Shown piece after piece: positions 28,482-37,944 of a stretch of DNA of 64,000 nucleotides; the first letter of the stretch is position 1; each line of letters begins with the position of its first letter. Location of the stretch: the NCBI GenBank assembly GCA_964566055.1, contig CAZMHI010000004.1:1-64000 (forward strand), in the 5' to 3' direction. The translations under genes were made by a program, and so were the position numbers. Origin of the DNA: TMED23 sp964566055. GTDB lineage: Bacteria > Pseudomonadota > Alphaproteobacteria > Rhodospirillales > UBA2165. The notes under the pieces were generated by a model. The model was not told the origin of the DNA, did not search any database, and worked only from the letters and a program-made list of their open reading frames with translations.

Positions 28482-29561
28482 ATGGGTTCCGTTTCACCGA
28501 TCGTTTGCTGGTTCGAAGATTGCAATAAAGATTCCGTTGATTTGGTTGGCGGTAAATGTTCGTCGCTGGGTGAGCTTATCAATGCCGGTATTCGGGTGCC
28601 GCCGGGCTTTGCCGTAACGACCGAAGGCTATCTGCGTTTTATGTCCGAAGGCGGCATGAGCAAGCAAATATTTAAGACTCTCGAAGGATTGGATCACGAA
28701 GATTTGCCGGCGCTTGAGGCGGCCAGTACCGAAATCCGTGATTTGATCGAAAATCTGCCATTCTCGGAAGATTTCGAGGACGACGTTGCTGAATACTATC
28801 GTCAACTCTCTACCATCTGCTGTGTTCCGGCCGTACCGGTCGCCGTCCGCTCTAGTGCTACGGCTGAAGATTTACCCGATGCCAGTTTTGCCGGTCAGCA
28901 AGATACTTTTCTTTGGGTCCGTGGCATTGATGATGTCCTGACCCATGTCAAAAAATGTTTTTCCAGCCTGTTTACCGCCCGGGCCATCGCCTATCGCATT
29001 CAGATGAATTTTCCGCATGATCAAGTGGCGATTAGTGTCGGCGTACAGAAAATGGCGAATTCTCATACTGCTGGCGTGATGTTCACAATCAATCCGGCAA
29101 ATGGCGACCGTGCTTCCATCGTCATCAATTCAAGCTTCGGTTTTGGCGAGGCTGTGGTTTCCGGCGAAGTCACACCGGACGAATTCCTGGTTAATAAGAT
29201 TTCAATGGAGATGCTTAACCGGGTGATTTCCAAGAAAGAGCTTTATTACACGGTCGATTTTGTCAGCCAAACCTCAAAGCTCTACGACGTGCCGGTTGAG
29301 CGGCAATCCATTCAATCTATTGTCGACGAGGAAGTTATAGATCTCGCCGAAATGGGAAAACGCATCGAAAAGCATTATGGCCGTCCGATGGATATCGAAT
29401 GGGCTGTCGACAAAGACATGCCGGCCGATGCCAATATTTTCATTCTCCAAGCACGGCCTGAAACCGTGTGGAGTTCCAAGAAAAAAGAACCTGTTGCCGT
29501 CACCGGCAGCGCTATGGACCACATTTTAGCGTCAGTGATGGAGGGCAAAAGTCTCAACTAA
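28482..29561 (+). CDS. Phenylphosphate synthase-like subunit B (ATP-grasp, PEP-synthase N-domain)
   Basis: 359 residues from ATG 28482, chosen because GGAGGG lies at 28471-28476; a GTG ten codons earlier is possible. The protein is the pyruvate-phosphate-dikinase-type ATP-binding domain: VGGKCSSLGEL, RSSATAEDLPDASFAGQQ(D/E)T, an MFTINPANGDR nucleotide region, and terminal EWA and ILQARPETVW. It lacks a mobile domain, which the upstream subunit supplies. The pair therefore forms a split PEP-synthase-like kinase, as in the 40-kDa subunit of phenylphosphate synthase. Confidence 0.85.
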   Translation: MGSVSPIVCWFEDCNKDSVDLVGGKCSSLGELINAGIRVPPGFAVTTEGYLRFMSEGGMSKQIFKTLEGLDHEDLPALEAASTEIRDLIENLPFSEDFEDDVAEYYRQLSTICCVPAVPVAVRSSATAEDLPDASFAGQQDTFLWVRGIDDVLTHVKKCFSSLFTARAIAYRIQMNFPHDQVAISVGVQKMANSHTAGVMFTINPANGDRASIVINSSFGFGEAVVSGEVTPDEFLVNKISMEMLNRVISKKELYYTVDFVSQTSKLYDVPVERQSIQSIVDEEVIDLAEMGKRIEKHYGRPMDIEWAVDKDMPADANIFILQARPETVWSSKKKEPVAVTGSAMDHILASVMEGKSLN

Positions 29562-29653
29562 GAAATCAATTTGAAGCACCAGAATACCGGCTCAATCCAC
29601 CAAGGATACCGGGAAATTATCACAATTATCTAGATTCAAAATAGGAGAGAAAA

Positions 29654-31153
29654 ATGGATAAACAACTTAAACCAAATGCGATTGATGATATTCGATCATA
29701 CATTGCAGCGCTTGATGCTGCGGGAGAACTACATCGGGTTAAAACCGAAGTCGATTGGGAATATGAGCTTTGCCATGTTTCCAAGGTGAACGAAGAACAA
29801 GATGGTCCAGCGTTGCTATATGAAAACGTCAAAGACAATACGGTTCCGGTTTTCACCAGCGCCTTCACCACCAAAGAACGCTTGGCCATTGCGCTTGAGC
29901 AGGAACCAGGTCTTTCGATGAGTGATCTCGCCCAGAAATGGATGGAATTGACCACTCAGGGACTTATACCGCCGGAATATGTTGATGAAGTTCCGGTCAT
30001 GGAAAACCAGATGGTTGGTGACGATATCGATATCACCAAGTTTCCTGTGCCGTGGTTCTATCCCGATGATGGTGGCCGCTTCTTTGTGACTGCTGGTTAT
30101 CTGATTACCGAAGATCCGGATACCGGCTGGTCCAACCTTGGTACTTATCGTTCGCAAGTCTTGGGACCGGATCTTCTGGGTTCGCAAATCCTGCCTGGTA
30201 AGCACGGTGAGTTCCACATGAAGAAATATCAGGAACGTGGTGAATTGATGCCGGCTGCTGCCGTGGTTGGTTGTGATCCTGTGCTGTTCCTGGCGGGCTC
30301 GACCTTGGTCAGTTCCGATGTCTCCGAATATGATGTCGCCGGTGCATTGCGCCAGCGTCCGGTACCGGTCTTTAAATCCGACGTGACCGGCCTGACTTTG
30401 CCGGCCAATGCGGAGATTATCGCTGAAGGCTTTGTTGATCCGAACGAGTTGATGGATGAAGGTCCGTTTGGCGAATATACCGGTTACTATTCGGGTAACA
30501 AAGGTAAAGACTTCCCAAAACCGGTGCTGCGTATCAAACGTATCCTTTACCGGAACAAGCCGGTTATGTGGTCAACCACGGTTGGTAAACCAATCAATGA
30601 CATTCACATGATCCAATCGCTTAACCGGACGGCAACGCTCTGGCATGATCTCGAAACCATGAAAGTGCCAGGTATCGAAAGTGTCTACATTCCACCGGAA
30701 GCTTGTGGCCGGTTCTGGGCTATCGTTTCGGTGCGCCAGAAATATCCGGGTCACTCCAACCATGTCGGTAACGCGGTGATCGCGTCAACCACAGGTCACT
30801 ATGGCATCAAGGGTGTGATTACGGTCGATCATGATATCCAGGCGGATGACTGGGATCGCGTGATGTGGGCCTTGTCGACCCGCTTCGATCCGAAACGTTC
30901 AGCCCAGATCATTGATCGTGGCCGCTCGACGGTGCTTGATCCGGGTCTGCCAATCGATGCGCGTAAAATCACCAGCCGTATTCTGCTGGATGCTTGTACG
31001 CCGTATGAATGGGAAAATAAACCAAACGAGATTTTCATGGATCGCAAAGTTCTGCAGAAAGTCTCTGACCGGTGGAATGATTATGGCTTCGAAGGGACTA
31101 GCCCGGTTGCCAATATGATTGACCGGCTGACCAAACCGGAAACGGCTGAATAA
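29654..31153 (+). CDS. UbiD-family (de)carboxylase
   Basis: 499 residues. Prenylated-FMN enzyme of the UbiD family. The catalytic acidic pair is visible in EGPFGEYTGYY (Glu269, Glu274) and a candidate arginine in GTYRSQV (Arg166). Other family features are KFPVPWFYPDD, HDIQADDWDRVMWALSTR and a C-terminal DRW. In the phenol pathway UbiD-like subunits carboxylate phenylphosphate to 4-hydroxybenzoate; elsewhere they decarboxylate aromatic acids. Only one UbiD protein is encoded here, unlike the multi-subunit Thauera carboxylase. UbiX, which makes the cofactor, is encoded at 33594. Confidence 0.9.
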   Translation: MDKQLKPNAIDDIRSYIAALDAAGELHRVKTEVDWEYELCHVSKVNEEQDGPALLYENVKDNTVPVFTSAFTTKERLAIALEQEPGLSMSDLAQKWMELTTQGLIPPEYVDEVPVMENQMVGDDIDITKFPVPWFYPDDGGRFFVTAGYLITEDPDTGWSNLGTYRSQVLGPDLLGSQILPGKHGEFHMKKYQERGELMPAAAVVGCDPVLFLAGSTLVSSDVSEYDVAGALRQRPVPVFKSDVTGLTLPANAEIIAEGFVDPNELMDEGPFGEYTGYYSGNKGKDFPKPVLRIKRILYRNKPVMWSTTVGKPINDIHMIQSLNRTATLWHDLETMKVPGIESVYIPPEACGRFWAIVSVRQKYPGHSNHVGNAVIASTTGHYGIKGVITVDHDIQADDWDRVMWALSTRFDPKRSAQIIDRGRSTVLDPGLPIDARKITSRILLDACTPYEWENKPNEIFMDRKVLQKVSDRWNDYGFEGTSPVANMIDRLTKPETAE

Positions 31154-31168
31154 TATCCCAGCTAAATA

Positions 31169-31204
31169 GGGGGGGTGGGTTCAACTCACTCCCCTAATTT
31201 TTTT
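31169..31204 (+). terminator. Rho-independent terminator-like hairpin after ubiD
   Basis: An 11-bp GC-rich stem including G-U pairs (31169-31179 with 31185-31195) and a TTCAA loop are followed by AA and seven T (31198-31204). It would end or attenuate transcription between the ubiD-like gene and the rest of the cluster. Confidence 0.75.
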
Positions 31205-31236
31205 CAAGATTTAAAGTAAATAGGAATTACGGCGTC

Positions 31237-32499
31237 ATGGTTGAAAAAAAAGGAATTGTCATTATCTGCAACCTCGATACCAGGGGTGAAGATATCATCT
31301 TTGTCAAAGAGATGATCGAAGAGCGCGGCCACAATGCCGTGCTGGTCGATGTCAGTATGGAGGAACCACCACCTTTTGCCGGTGACGTTACGTGTGAAGA
31401 AGTTGCTGAACGCGGCGGTAAGACAATCGAGGAAGTGCGTAGATGTTACCGCGAAGACCGCGATGAGGCGACCCAAAACCAAATCAGAGGTGCGGCGGCA
31501 ATTGTCGATGATCTCCTCAAAGAAGGTAAAGTCCACGGAATTTTTGGCGTTGGCGGCGGAACGGCGACGCTGATCTCAACTGCCATTATGAGGAAACTGC
31601 CATTTGGTATGCCGAAAGTCATGGCTTCGCCAATGGCCGCACATCCCCGCTATATCGATAAATATGTCGGTACCAGCGACCTCACCATGCATCACACCAT
31701 ACTCGATATTGTCAAAATGAATCCGCTTCTGAAAGCGCAGATCACAAATGCGATTGGCGCCATCTGCGGTATGGTCGAGATGACCATGGGCACTGAGTTT
31801 AAATTTGATAAGCCGGTGGTCGCGATCACCGCTTTTAGTTTCGGTGAAATGGCCGTGCAAACGGCTGTAAGGATGCTGGAAGAGGAAGGCTTTACGCCGA
31901 TTGTTTGTCATTCCCAGGGTAAGGGCGACCGCGCCATGGAAGAAATGATTAAAGACGGCGCCTTTGATGGCATTATTGATATCTGCACCGGCGGCATTAT
32001 GGAGCATCTTTATGATGGCAATCGTGATCCGGGCCCGGACCGTCTCAAAGCCGCGGCTGCGGCAGGTATCCCAGCCGTGCTGGCTCCCTGCGGGCTTGAT
32101 ATTCTGAGTTATGGCGGGCGGGAAGATAAAATCGAGCAATCCAAAGACCGGGTGCAATTTGTCCAGGATGCCCTGCGCGTCCAGGTGCGAACCAATGCAG
32201 AGGAACTTACCCAAGCAGCAGATGTGATTGCCGAGCGGCTCAACCAGTCGACCGGCCCGTTTACTTTTATGCTGCCGATGCAGGGATGGTCGTCTCTGGA
32301 CCGGGAAGGCTGCCCAATTTACGATCTTGAGGCTGATGCGGTTTTTGCCGAACGCCTACAAGAGAAAATTGATGATAAGACCGCGGTTAAAGAAGTTGAC
32401 CTGCACCTCTATACGCCGGAATTTGCCAGGGCGGCGGTTGATGAATTTAAGCGCCTCTATGAACTGAGCAATTCTTCCGAGATGGATAAAGCGGGATAA
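31237..32499 (+). CDS. Tm-1-like (UPF0261) ATP-binding protein
   Basis: 420 residues. Tm-1-like/UPF0261 family: an N-terminal IVIICNLDTRGEDI, an FGVGGGTATLISTAIMRKLPFGMPKVMASP nucleotide-binding region, and a second half containing DICTGGIMEHL and APCGLDILSYGG. Many family members are fused to or paired with a TIM-barrel hydrolase; none is seen here. It lies between the UbiD-like and CBS genes, so it may assist the pathway (for example metabolite or phosphate handling), but its function is unknown. It is the first gene after the terminator-like hairpin. Confidence 0.75.
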   Translation: MVEKKGIVIICNLDTRGEDIIFVKEMIEERGHNAVLVDVSMEEPPPFAGDVTCEEVAERGGKTIEEVRRCYREDRDEATQNQIRGAAAIVDDLLKEGKVHGIFGVGGGTATLISTAIMRKLPFGMPKVMASPMAAHPRYIDKYVGTSDLTMHHTILDIVKMNPLLKAQITNAIGAICGMVEMTMGTEFKFDKPVVAITAFSFGEMAVQTAVRMLEEEGFTPIVCHSQGKGDRAMEEMIKDGAFDGIIDICTGGIMEHLYDGNRDPGPDRLKAAAAAGIPAVLAPCGLDILSYGGREDKIEQSKDRVQFVQDALRVQVRTNAEELTQAADVIAERLNQSTGPFTFMLPMQGWSSLDREGCPIYDLEADAVFAERLQEKIDDKTAVKEVDLHLYTPEFARAAVDEFKRLYELSNSSEMDKAG

Positions 32500-32513
32500 T
32501 TGGAGGGCCTGTT

Positions 32514-33191
32514 ATGCTTGTGCAAAATTGGATGAAAAGTAATCCGGAAACAGTCACCAGTGATACTCTGGTTTCCGAGGCCAAGCGTCTTTTGACGGAA
32601 AAAAATCTGCGCGCCTTGCCGGTGGTGGATGACGACCGCTTGCGGGGGCTGATTACGCGGGCCAATTGCCTGCGCGCTGCTGAGTTTGTTTCCCGTGGCC
32701 AGGACCCCAACGAATTTGATTTTTTCGCCAATCGTTTAAAAGTTAAAGACCTTATGTCCCGCCGCCCGGCAACGGTCAGTGCCGATGACACCATGGAGCA
32801 TTGCCTGAGGCGTGGTCAGGATGAAGACATCAGCCAGTTTCCGGTCGTCGATGGTGACAAGCTTATCGGTATAATTTCGGCATCGGAGATTTTCGGCTTG
32901 GCCGCTCATGTGCTGGGCGCTTGGGACAGCTGGAGCGGCATTACTCTATCCCCAATGATTATCGATAAAGGCACTTTGGGCGAGATTGCCGGCATTGTCG
33001 AAGACAACGGCGGCACACTGCAATCCATGTTCACGGTGGATGAAAACGGCAGTGATTTGAAACGGGTAATCTTAAGATTTCAGGCCGATGACTTTGATGC
33101 AGTGGGTGCAGCCCTGACAGATGCTGGATTTACGCTCTTGGAAGCTTGCCCTGAGGTGCAAAATAATCAAAATACGAGCGATGCAGGATAA
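32514..33191 (+). CDS. CBS-domain protein, phenylphosphate synthase subunit C-like
   Basis: 225 residues (about 24 kDa). Two CBS motifs span residues 1-135 (MVQNWM-type start, LPVVDDDRLRGLIT; FPVVDGDKLIGIIS). A C-terminal ACT-like segment spans about 150-215. Size and context match the third, activating subunit of phenylphosphate synthase, but AcuB-like CBS-ACT proteins are similar. The role is probably regulatory, binding adenine nucleotide. The stop overlaps the LpdD-like start by 11 bases. Confidence 0.75.
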   Translation: MLVQNWMKSNPETVTSDTLVSEAKRLLTEKNLRALPVVDDDRLRGLITRANCLRAAEFVSRGQDPNEFDFFANRLKVKDLMSRRPATVSADDTMEHCLRRGQDEDISQFPVVDGDKLIGIISASEIFGLAAHVLGAWDSWSGITLSPMIIDKGTLGEIAGIVEDNGGTLQSMFTVDENGSDLKRVILRFQADDFDAVGAALTDAGFTLLEACPEVQNNQNTSDAG

Positions 33192-33597
33192 TTCTGACAA
33201 TCTTGAGAAATTTGCCGTTAGCAGCAGCGATGTGATATACACGGTTTGCGCCGAAGCAGTTAAAATCGGCAATGACTATCTGGTATATTTATGGGGTGGT
33301 GAAGCGCCTCATATCGGTGCTGTTGCAGCGGCCCAGCCCCGGCCCAGCTTGGTAGACCCGGCAGAAACCAGTGCGTCATCCTCGGTGTTGACCTATGTCG
33401 GTCATAAAGAGGATATTGTGGCCAAACAGGTCGCCGAAGATTTATCCAGTGCGCTTGATGAAAATGTTGTTGTCACCGCCGGGATTCATTGGGATAACAT
33501 CGAAAAAACCGGTATCGAAAAAGTGGTTGCAGGATGCCGGGAAGTTACCGAAGCACTGATTGAGGTGCTCGGCAAACACAGCAAGGAAACGAAATGA
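33181..33597 (+). CDS. LpdD-like small protein associated with UbiD decarboxylases
   Basis: 138 residues from ATG 33181. It resembles the small D protein of gallate decarboxylase (LpdD family), thought to help maturation or cofactor delivery of UbiD enzymes. Visible features are WGGEAPHIGAVAAAQPRPSL near residue 40 and HWDNIEKTGIEKV near the C-terminus. It overlaps both neighbours (11 bases upstream, ATGA downstream), so translation is coupled to the CBS and ubiX genes. Confidence 0.65.
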   Translation: MQDNSDNLEKFAVSSSDVIYTVCAEAVKIGNDYLVYLWGGEAPHIGAVAAAQPRPSLVDPAETSASSSVLTYVGHKEDIVAKQVAEDLSSALDENVVVTAGIHWDNIEKTGIEKVVAGCREVTEALIEVLGKHSKETK

Positions 33598-34244
33598 CAC
33601 ACCCTCTTGTCGTCGCTGTTACCGGTGCCACCGGCGTGATTTACGGCGTTGAATTGCTTAAAGTTCTGAAAGAACTTGGCGAGGAAACCCATCTGATTTT
33701 AAGTGAATCAGCCGGCCGCAATTTGAAAATCGAGACTGAATATAATCTCGATGATGTGCGCGCTTTGGCTGATGTTGTCTACAGCAACAAGGACATTGGT
33801 GCCGCGGTCGCCAGTGGATCTTTCCTGACCCGGGGTATGGTGGTCGTGCCCTGCACAATCAAAAGCCTTTCGGCGATTGCCAATTCCTACAATGACAATC
33901 TCGTTGCCCGGGCAGCCGATGTGACTTTGAAGGAGAAGCGCCGCTTGGTGCTGATGGTAAGGGAAACACCCTTGCACAAAGGCCATCTCGATTTGATGTC
34001 CCGTAGCGCTGATTTGGGGGCGACGATCCTGCCGCCGATGCCGTCCTTTTATCACGGACCGCAAACCATCCAGGACATTATTAACCAAAGTATCGGTAAG
34101 GTGCTGGATCAGTTCAGCATCGAGCATAGTCTTTTCCGCCGCTGGAAAGGCGATGAGCGGGTGACCGATCGGGAAGTTAAAACGCCTAGCAAAGATAGAG
34201 TAGAAGAGCTGGAATCCCGCTTCGGTGAAATCAAGCGTATGTAG
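33594..34244 (+). CDS. UbiX-family flavin prenyltransferase
   Basis: 216 residues. Makes prenylated FMN for UbiD enzymes from FMN and dimethylallyl phosphate. Features are VAVTGATGVIYG at the N-terminus, VVPCTIKSLSAIA, and RETPLHKGHLDLM, all typical of UbiX/Pad1. It ends the operon six bases from the convergent molybdenum-hydroxylase gene. It directly supports the UbiD enzyme encoded at 29654. Confidence 0.93.
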   Translation: MTHPLVVAVTGATGVIYGVELLKVLKELGEETHLILSESAGRNLKIETEYNLDDVRALADVVYSNKDIGAAVASGSFLTRGMVVVPCTIKSLSAIANSYNDNLVARAADVTLKEKRRLVLMVRETPLHKGHLDLMSRSADLGATILPPMPSFYHGPQTIQDIINQSIGKVLDQFSIEHSLFRRWKGDERVTDREVKTPSKDRVEELESRFGEIKRM

Positions 34245-34250
34245 GCTGGG

Positions 34251-36578
34251 CTACTCCTGTTGCTCCAGCACGTCCAAGACTTTTTCAGGTGTCATTGGTA
34301 GAGAATTTGGCCGCCCGCCAATAGCATCATCAATGGCATTGGCAATTGCTGGCGCGACGCCAACCATCGCCGGTTCACCGACACCCTTGGCGCCGAAAGG
34401 TCCAGCTGGTTCCGGGTCTTCAACAATTATCGTCTGAACTTTGGGCACTTCTTTGACGCCCGGCACTTTGTATTCCATCAGCGTTGGATTGACCAAACGG
34501 CCATTGTCCCAGACCATTTCTTCAAACAGCGCATAGCCCATGCCTTGGGCGAAACCACCTTGGATTTGGCCTTCAATATTTGTCGGATTAATCGCCTTAC
34601 CGACATCAGCGGCAGCCCAGGCTTTGACCACTTCAACCTGGCCGGTGACTTCGTCAACATCAACGGCGGCACCCTGAACGCCGTAAATATAGGCGCCCAT
34701 ATTACCGAAGACGACGGCTTTCATCTTGGAGCCTTCACGATCGAAGGGCGGTCCATCAAAAACAAACGTATGGGTGCCGATGATCGGTCCGCCAACCCCA
34801 TAATGCGCACGCAACGAGGCCTCTTTAAAAGTGATGGTGCGGTTGACCAAAGGACTGTCTGTAACGTCAGCTTTTACGCCGACCTGGCCGCCTGAAATTA
34901 ACGTCAGCTGAGCCGGGTCACAGTCGAGCATAGCAGCTGCGTGTTCCATGATCTGATCGGCAACGTCTTCGGCTGCCGCCTTAACTGCCCGGCCCGTGGT
35001 GTAGGTGGTGCGGCTGCCGACAGATTTGTAATTGTAGGGTGTCGTGTCGGTATCAGGCTCGGTTACATTTATGGCTTCGATCGGCAGCTTAAGAGCTTCG
35101 GCGCAAATTTGCGCCAAGATGGTACTCGCGCCCTGGCCGATCTCAATACCGCCGGTATTCATGGTAATGGTGCCGTCTTCACGCAGTTGCACTGAAGCAC
35201 CGCTGGCCAAAAAACTGCTGATATGGGCAAAACCTGAAAAACCAAAGCCGCGTTTTTTACCGGCTACAGGTGGCGGCAATTGATCTTTATCTAGTTCCGC
35301 CGCCTTTTGTACTTCTTCGAGGCATTGGGCAAAGCCGCAGGCCGGCACTTCCTGGCCGCCCAGCCATTTATCGCCGGCCACCATGGCGTTCTTTTGGCGC
35401 ACTTCCATTGGTGACAGCTCAAGCGCTTGGGCGAGGCGGTCAATCAGGCATTCACGGGCGATGGTGGTTTGCGGATTGCCGAAGCCCCGGAACGAGCCGG
35501 CTCGTAGTTTATTGGTGTAAAATGCCCGGGCTGAGCCGCGGAAATTTGGGATCCGGTAGGGCCCCCGCGCCATCATCAGGCCGAAACTTGCAACCGCCGG
35601 GGTTTCGTCCATGAAAGAGCCGCCATCGAACAATAGTTCGGCTTCCTGAGCGATAAAAGTGCCGTCTTTCTTAGCGCCCATTTTCATGCGCACGCGTGAC
35701 GGGTGACGCGACCGGCAGGTTTCAAAATCCAAGGTGCGAGAGAGAGTAATTTTAACCGGTTTGCTGGCTTTAAGCGCCAGGGCAGCGGCAATCGGCTGCA
35801 TATGAGGCCCAGCCCGGCCACCAAAGCCACCACCAACAGCTGGAGAAATTGCCCGCACTTTGGTAAGCGGCAGGCCGAGATAATCAGCTGTCCGGGTTTG
35901 AATGAAATGAACACCCTGGTTCGGCCCCCAAACCGTTACTTTACCATTAGCGTCGACATCGGCGAGAGCAGAGGCTGGCTCTAAATAGAGATGATGCTGA
36001 GCCTGGGTCTCAAATGTTTCTTCGACCACGGCATCGCACTCAGCCCAGGCAGCATCAACATCACCTTCCTCTGCCGAGGTTGCCCAGCATTCATTGCCGC
36101 TAACCTCGAGGTCCGTTACTTTCATTTGGTAGGTAGAGAAATCCGGGTGGATGATCGGCAGATCAGGATTCATCGCATCATCAATCGAGAGAATTGGCGT
36201 CAGCTCTTCATACTCGACTTGGATCAAGCGGGTGGCTTCTTCAGCGGCTTCTCGCGAGCGAGCGGCAACGGCGGCAACCGGCTCACCGATATAGCGGACC
36301 CTGCCTTTGGCCAGCAAGGTTTCGTCTTTGACGTGGCCACCGCTGCGAAACCAATCATAGTCATCACCGGTGATGACGGCTTTGACGCCGGGCACCTTAA
36401 GGGCTGCAGAAATATCGTAAGATACTATGGTGGCATGGGCGTGCGGGCTTGTAGCAATGGCCCCAAAGAGCATGCCGGGCAAGGTCATGTCATCGGTATA
36501 GCGGGCGCGACCGATTGCTTTATCTTTACCTTCGAGCCGGGTAACGCGTTGGCCAATCGTGTCTAAGACTTCGGTCAT
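34251..36578 (-). CDS. Molybdenum hydroxylase large subunit (xanthine dehydrogenase/CoxL family)
   Basis: 775 residues. It binds the molybdopterin-cytosine cofactor. Visible are GKDKAIGRARYTDDM at the N-terminus, VGGGFGGRAGPHMQP, RAGSFRGFGNPQ and the catalytic glutamate in GAKGVGEPAMVG. It lacks the AYRCSFR active-site loop of true CO dehydrogenase. The RGFGNPQ loop resembles aromatic or aldehyde hydroxylases such as 4-hydroxybenzoyl-CoA reductase. It overlaps the 2Fe-2S gene by four bases as the last gene of an M-S-L operon. Confidence 0.88.
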   Translation of the reverse strand: MTEVLDTIGQRVTRLEGKDKAIGRARYTDDMTLPGMLFGAIATSPHAHATIVSYDISAALKVPGVKAVITGDDYDWFRSGGHVKDETLLAKGRVRYIGEPVAAVAARSREAAEEATRLIQVEYEELTPILSIDDAMNPDLPIIHPDFSTYQMKVTDLEVSGNECWATSAEEGDVDAAWAECDAVVEETFETQAQHHLYLEPASALADVDANGKVTVWGPNQGVHFIQTRTADYLGLPLTKVRAISPAVGGGFGGRAGPHMQPIAAALALKASKPVKITLSRTLDFETCRSRHPSRVRMKMGAKKDGTFIAQEAELLFDGGSFMDETPAVASFGLMMARGPYRIPNFRGSARAFYTNKLRAGSFRGFGNPQTTIARECLIDRLAQALELSPMEVRQKNAMVAGDKWLGGQEVPACGFAQCLEEVQKAAELDKDQLPPPVAGKKRGFGFSGFAHISSFLASGASVQLREDGTITMNTGGIEIGQGASTILAQICAEALKLPIEAINVTEPDTDTTPYNYKSVGSRTTYTTGRAVKAAAEDVADQIMEHAAAMLDCDPAQLTLISGGQVGVKADVTDSPLVNRTITFKEASLRAHYGVGGPIIGTHTFVFDGPPFDREGSKMKAVVFGNMGAYIYGVQGAAVDVDEVTGQVEVVKAWAAADVGKAINPTNIEGQIQGGFAQGMGYALFEEMVWDNGRLVNPTLMEYKVPGVKEVPKVQTIIVEDPEPAGPFGAKGVGEPAMVGVAPAIANAIDDAIGGRPNSLPMTPEKVLDVLEQQE

Positions 36579-37060
36579 TGCGCTGCTCCCTTGAGTTGAC
36601 CGGCAGCTTGAACGGCCGAGGCGATAATTTTTTCATAGCCGGTACAGCGGCAGATGTTGCCTGAAATACCTTCACGAATCTCGGCTTTGCCCGCCTCGGG
36701 ATTGCTTTTAAGGATGGAACTGACGGTCAGGATCATACCGGACGAACAAAAACCGCATTGAATGCCGCCGGTATCAACGAAGGATTGTTGCACAACGTCC
36801 AAACCTTCGGGTGTGGCCAGTCCCTCGATGGTGGTTATCTCAGCACCTTCGCAGAGGGCAGCGATAGTTAAACAGCCCCGTACCGGTTCACCATTGATCA
36901 AAACCGTGCAGGTGCCGCAGACGCCCTGATCGCAGCCCCGTTTGGCACCGGTTAAATTAAGTCTTTCGCGCAGCACAGTCAGTAGAGTTTCCTGAGCCGG
37001 CGCCGTGACGGTTTCAATCTCGCCATTAATATTGAGATCGTAAGTTAAAGTATCACTCAT
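36575..37060 (-). CDS. Molybdenum hydroxylase [2Fe-2S] subunit
   Basis: 161 residues with the two-cluster cysteine pattern of CoxS/XdhA-type subunits: CDQGVCGTCTV plus a distal Cys, then CGFCSSGM and NICRCTGY. It passes electrons from the molybdenum site to the FAD subunit. It overlaps both neighbours by one to four bases. Confidence 0.92.
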   Translation of the reverse strand: MSDTLTYDLNINGEIETVTAPAQETLLTVLRERLNLTGAKRGCDQGVCGTCTVLINGEPVRGCLTIAALCEGAEITTIEGLATPEGLDVVQQSFVDTGGIQCGFCSSGMILTVSSILKSNPEAGKAEIREGISGNICRCTGYEKIIASAVQAAGQLKGAAQ

Positions 37061-37899
37061 TATTCGCTGCCCCCCATTTGCTGCGCTGTTGCGAGTGCCC
37101 GGCGTAAGACACGGGGCAAAACTTTGCGGCGGTAATCAGCGCTGCCGCGAACGTCACTCATGGGGTCGCTGGCAGCTACCAGCATTTCAATTGCGGTATC
37201 CAGCTCACCCTCAATATATTTGGCTTCGGCTTCAGGTACCCGGTACGGTGTGGGTCCACAGCCACCGACAGCAATTCTGACATAGTCACATTTGTCGCCG
37301 GGTTGCGCCATGACCACGGCCACCGACATAATGGCGATGTCGCCTGCAATCTTGGCGATTTTGTCATAGACCGCGACTGCGTTTTCAGGGCCTGCAGGCA
37401 ACTGAATTGATTGTACCAGCTCGCTCTCTTCCAGAGCGGTTGTTAAAAACCCGTCAAAAAAATCATCTGCGGGGATCGACCGCGTGCCACCTGGCCCAAC
37501 GATACTAAACGTCGCCTCGGCGGCTAAAAGGGCGGTGGGGTAATCGGCAGCCGGATCACCAACCGCAACGGAGCCGCCAATGGTGCCCATATTTCTAATC
37601 GGCGGATGGGCTATCTTGCCGGCAGCAATACCGACAATATTCTGCGCACCTGAAAAATCTTCAAAAGCGGCAACAGTTTTGTGCTTTGTTGCCGCTCCAA
37701 TTGTTACCGAGTTGTCTGATTCTTTACTGATTTCATTTAAGCCGGATATTTTTTCGAGAGAAATCAGGGCCGACGGTTCGACCACACCACTATTCATCAT
37801 CGCCACCAATGTTGCACCGCCAGCGATACATTGGGCACCGTCGTCAGCAGCCAGCAATCCGGCAGCTTCCTCCAAGGTGGCGGGTTTATGAATTTTCAT
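37060..37899 (-). CDS. Molybdenum hydroxylase FAD-binding subunit
   Basis: 279 residues. CoxM/XdhB-type FAD domain with IAGGATLVAMM and MGTIGGSVAVGDPAADYP. It is too short to hold the extra [4Fe-4S] insertion of the 4-hydroxybenzoyl-CoA reductase beta subunit (about 320 residues), so a standard hydroxylase acting on an N-heterocycle, aldehyde or aromatic acid is more likely. It is the first gene of the operon; a candidate operator lies 46-61 bases upstream of its start. Confidence 0.9.
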   Translation of the reverse strand: MKIHKPATLEEAAGLLAADDGAQCIAGGATLVAMMNSGVVEPSALISLEKISGLNEISKESDNSVTIGAATKHKTVAAFEDFSGAQNIVGIAAGKIAHPPIRNMGTIGGSVAVGDPAADYPTALLAAEATFSIVGPGGTRSIPADDFFDGFLTTALEESELVQSIQLPAGPENAVAVYDKIAKIAGDIAIMSVAVVMAQPGDKCDYVRIAVGGCGPTPYRVPEAEAKYIEGELDTAIEMLVAASDPMSDVRGSADYRRKVLPRVLRRALATAQQMGGSE

Positions 37900-37944
37900 A
37901 GCGATGGGACCTTCCTGACTACTGCCAAACCTTTTTTCCGGCGT

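Noticed and set aside
34251..37899. Aerobic CO dehydrogenase or 4-hydroxybenzoyl-CoA reductase
   Set aside because: The AYRCSFR loop is missing, and the FAD subunit is too short for the extra [4Fe-4S] insertion of the CoA reductase.
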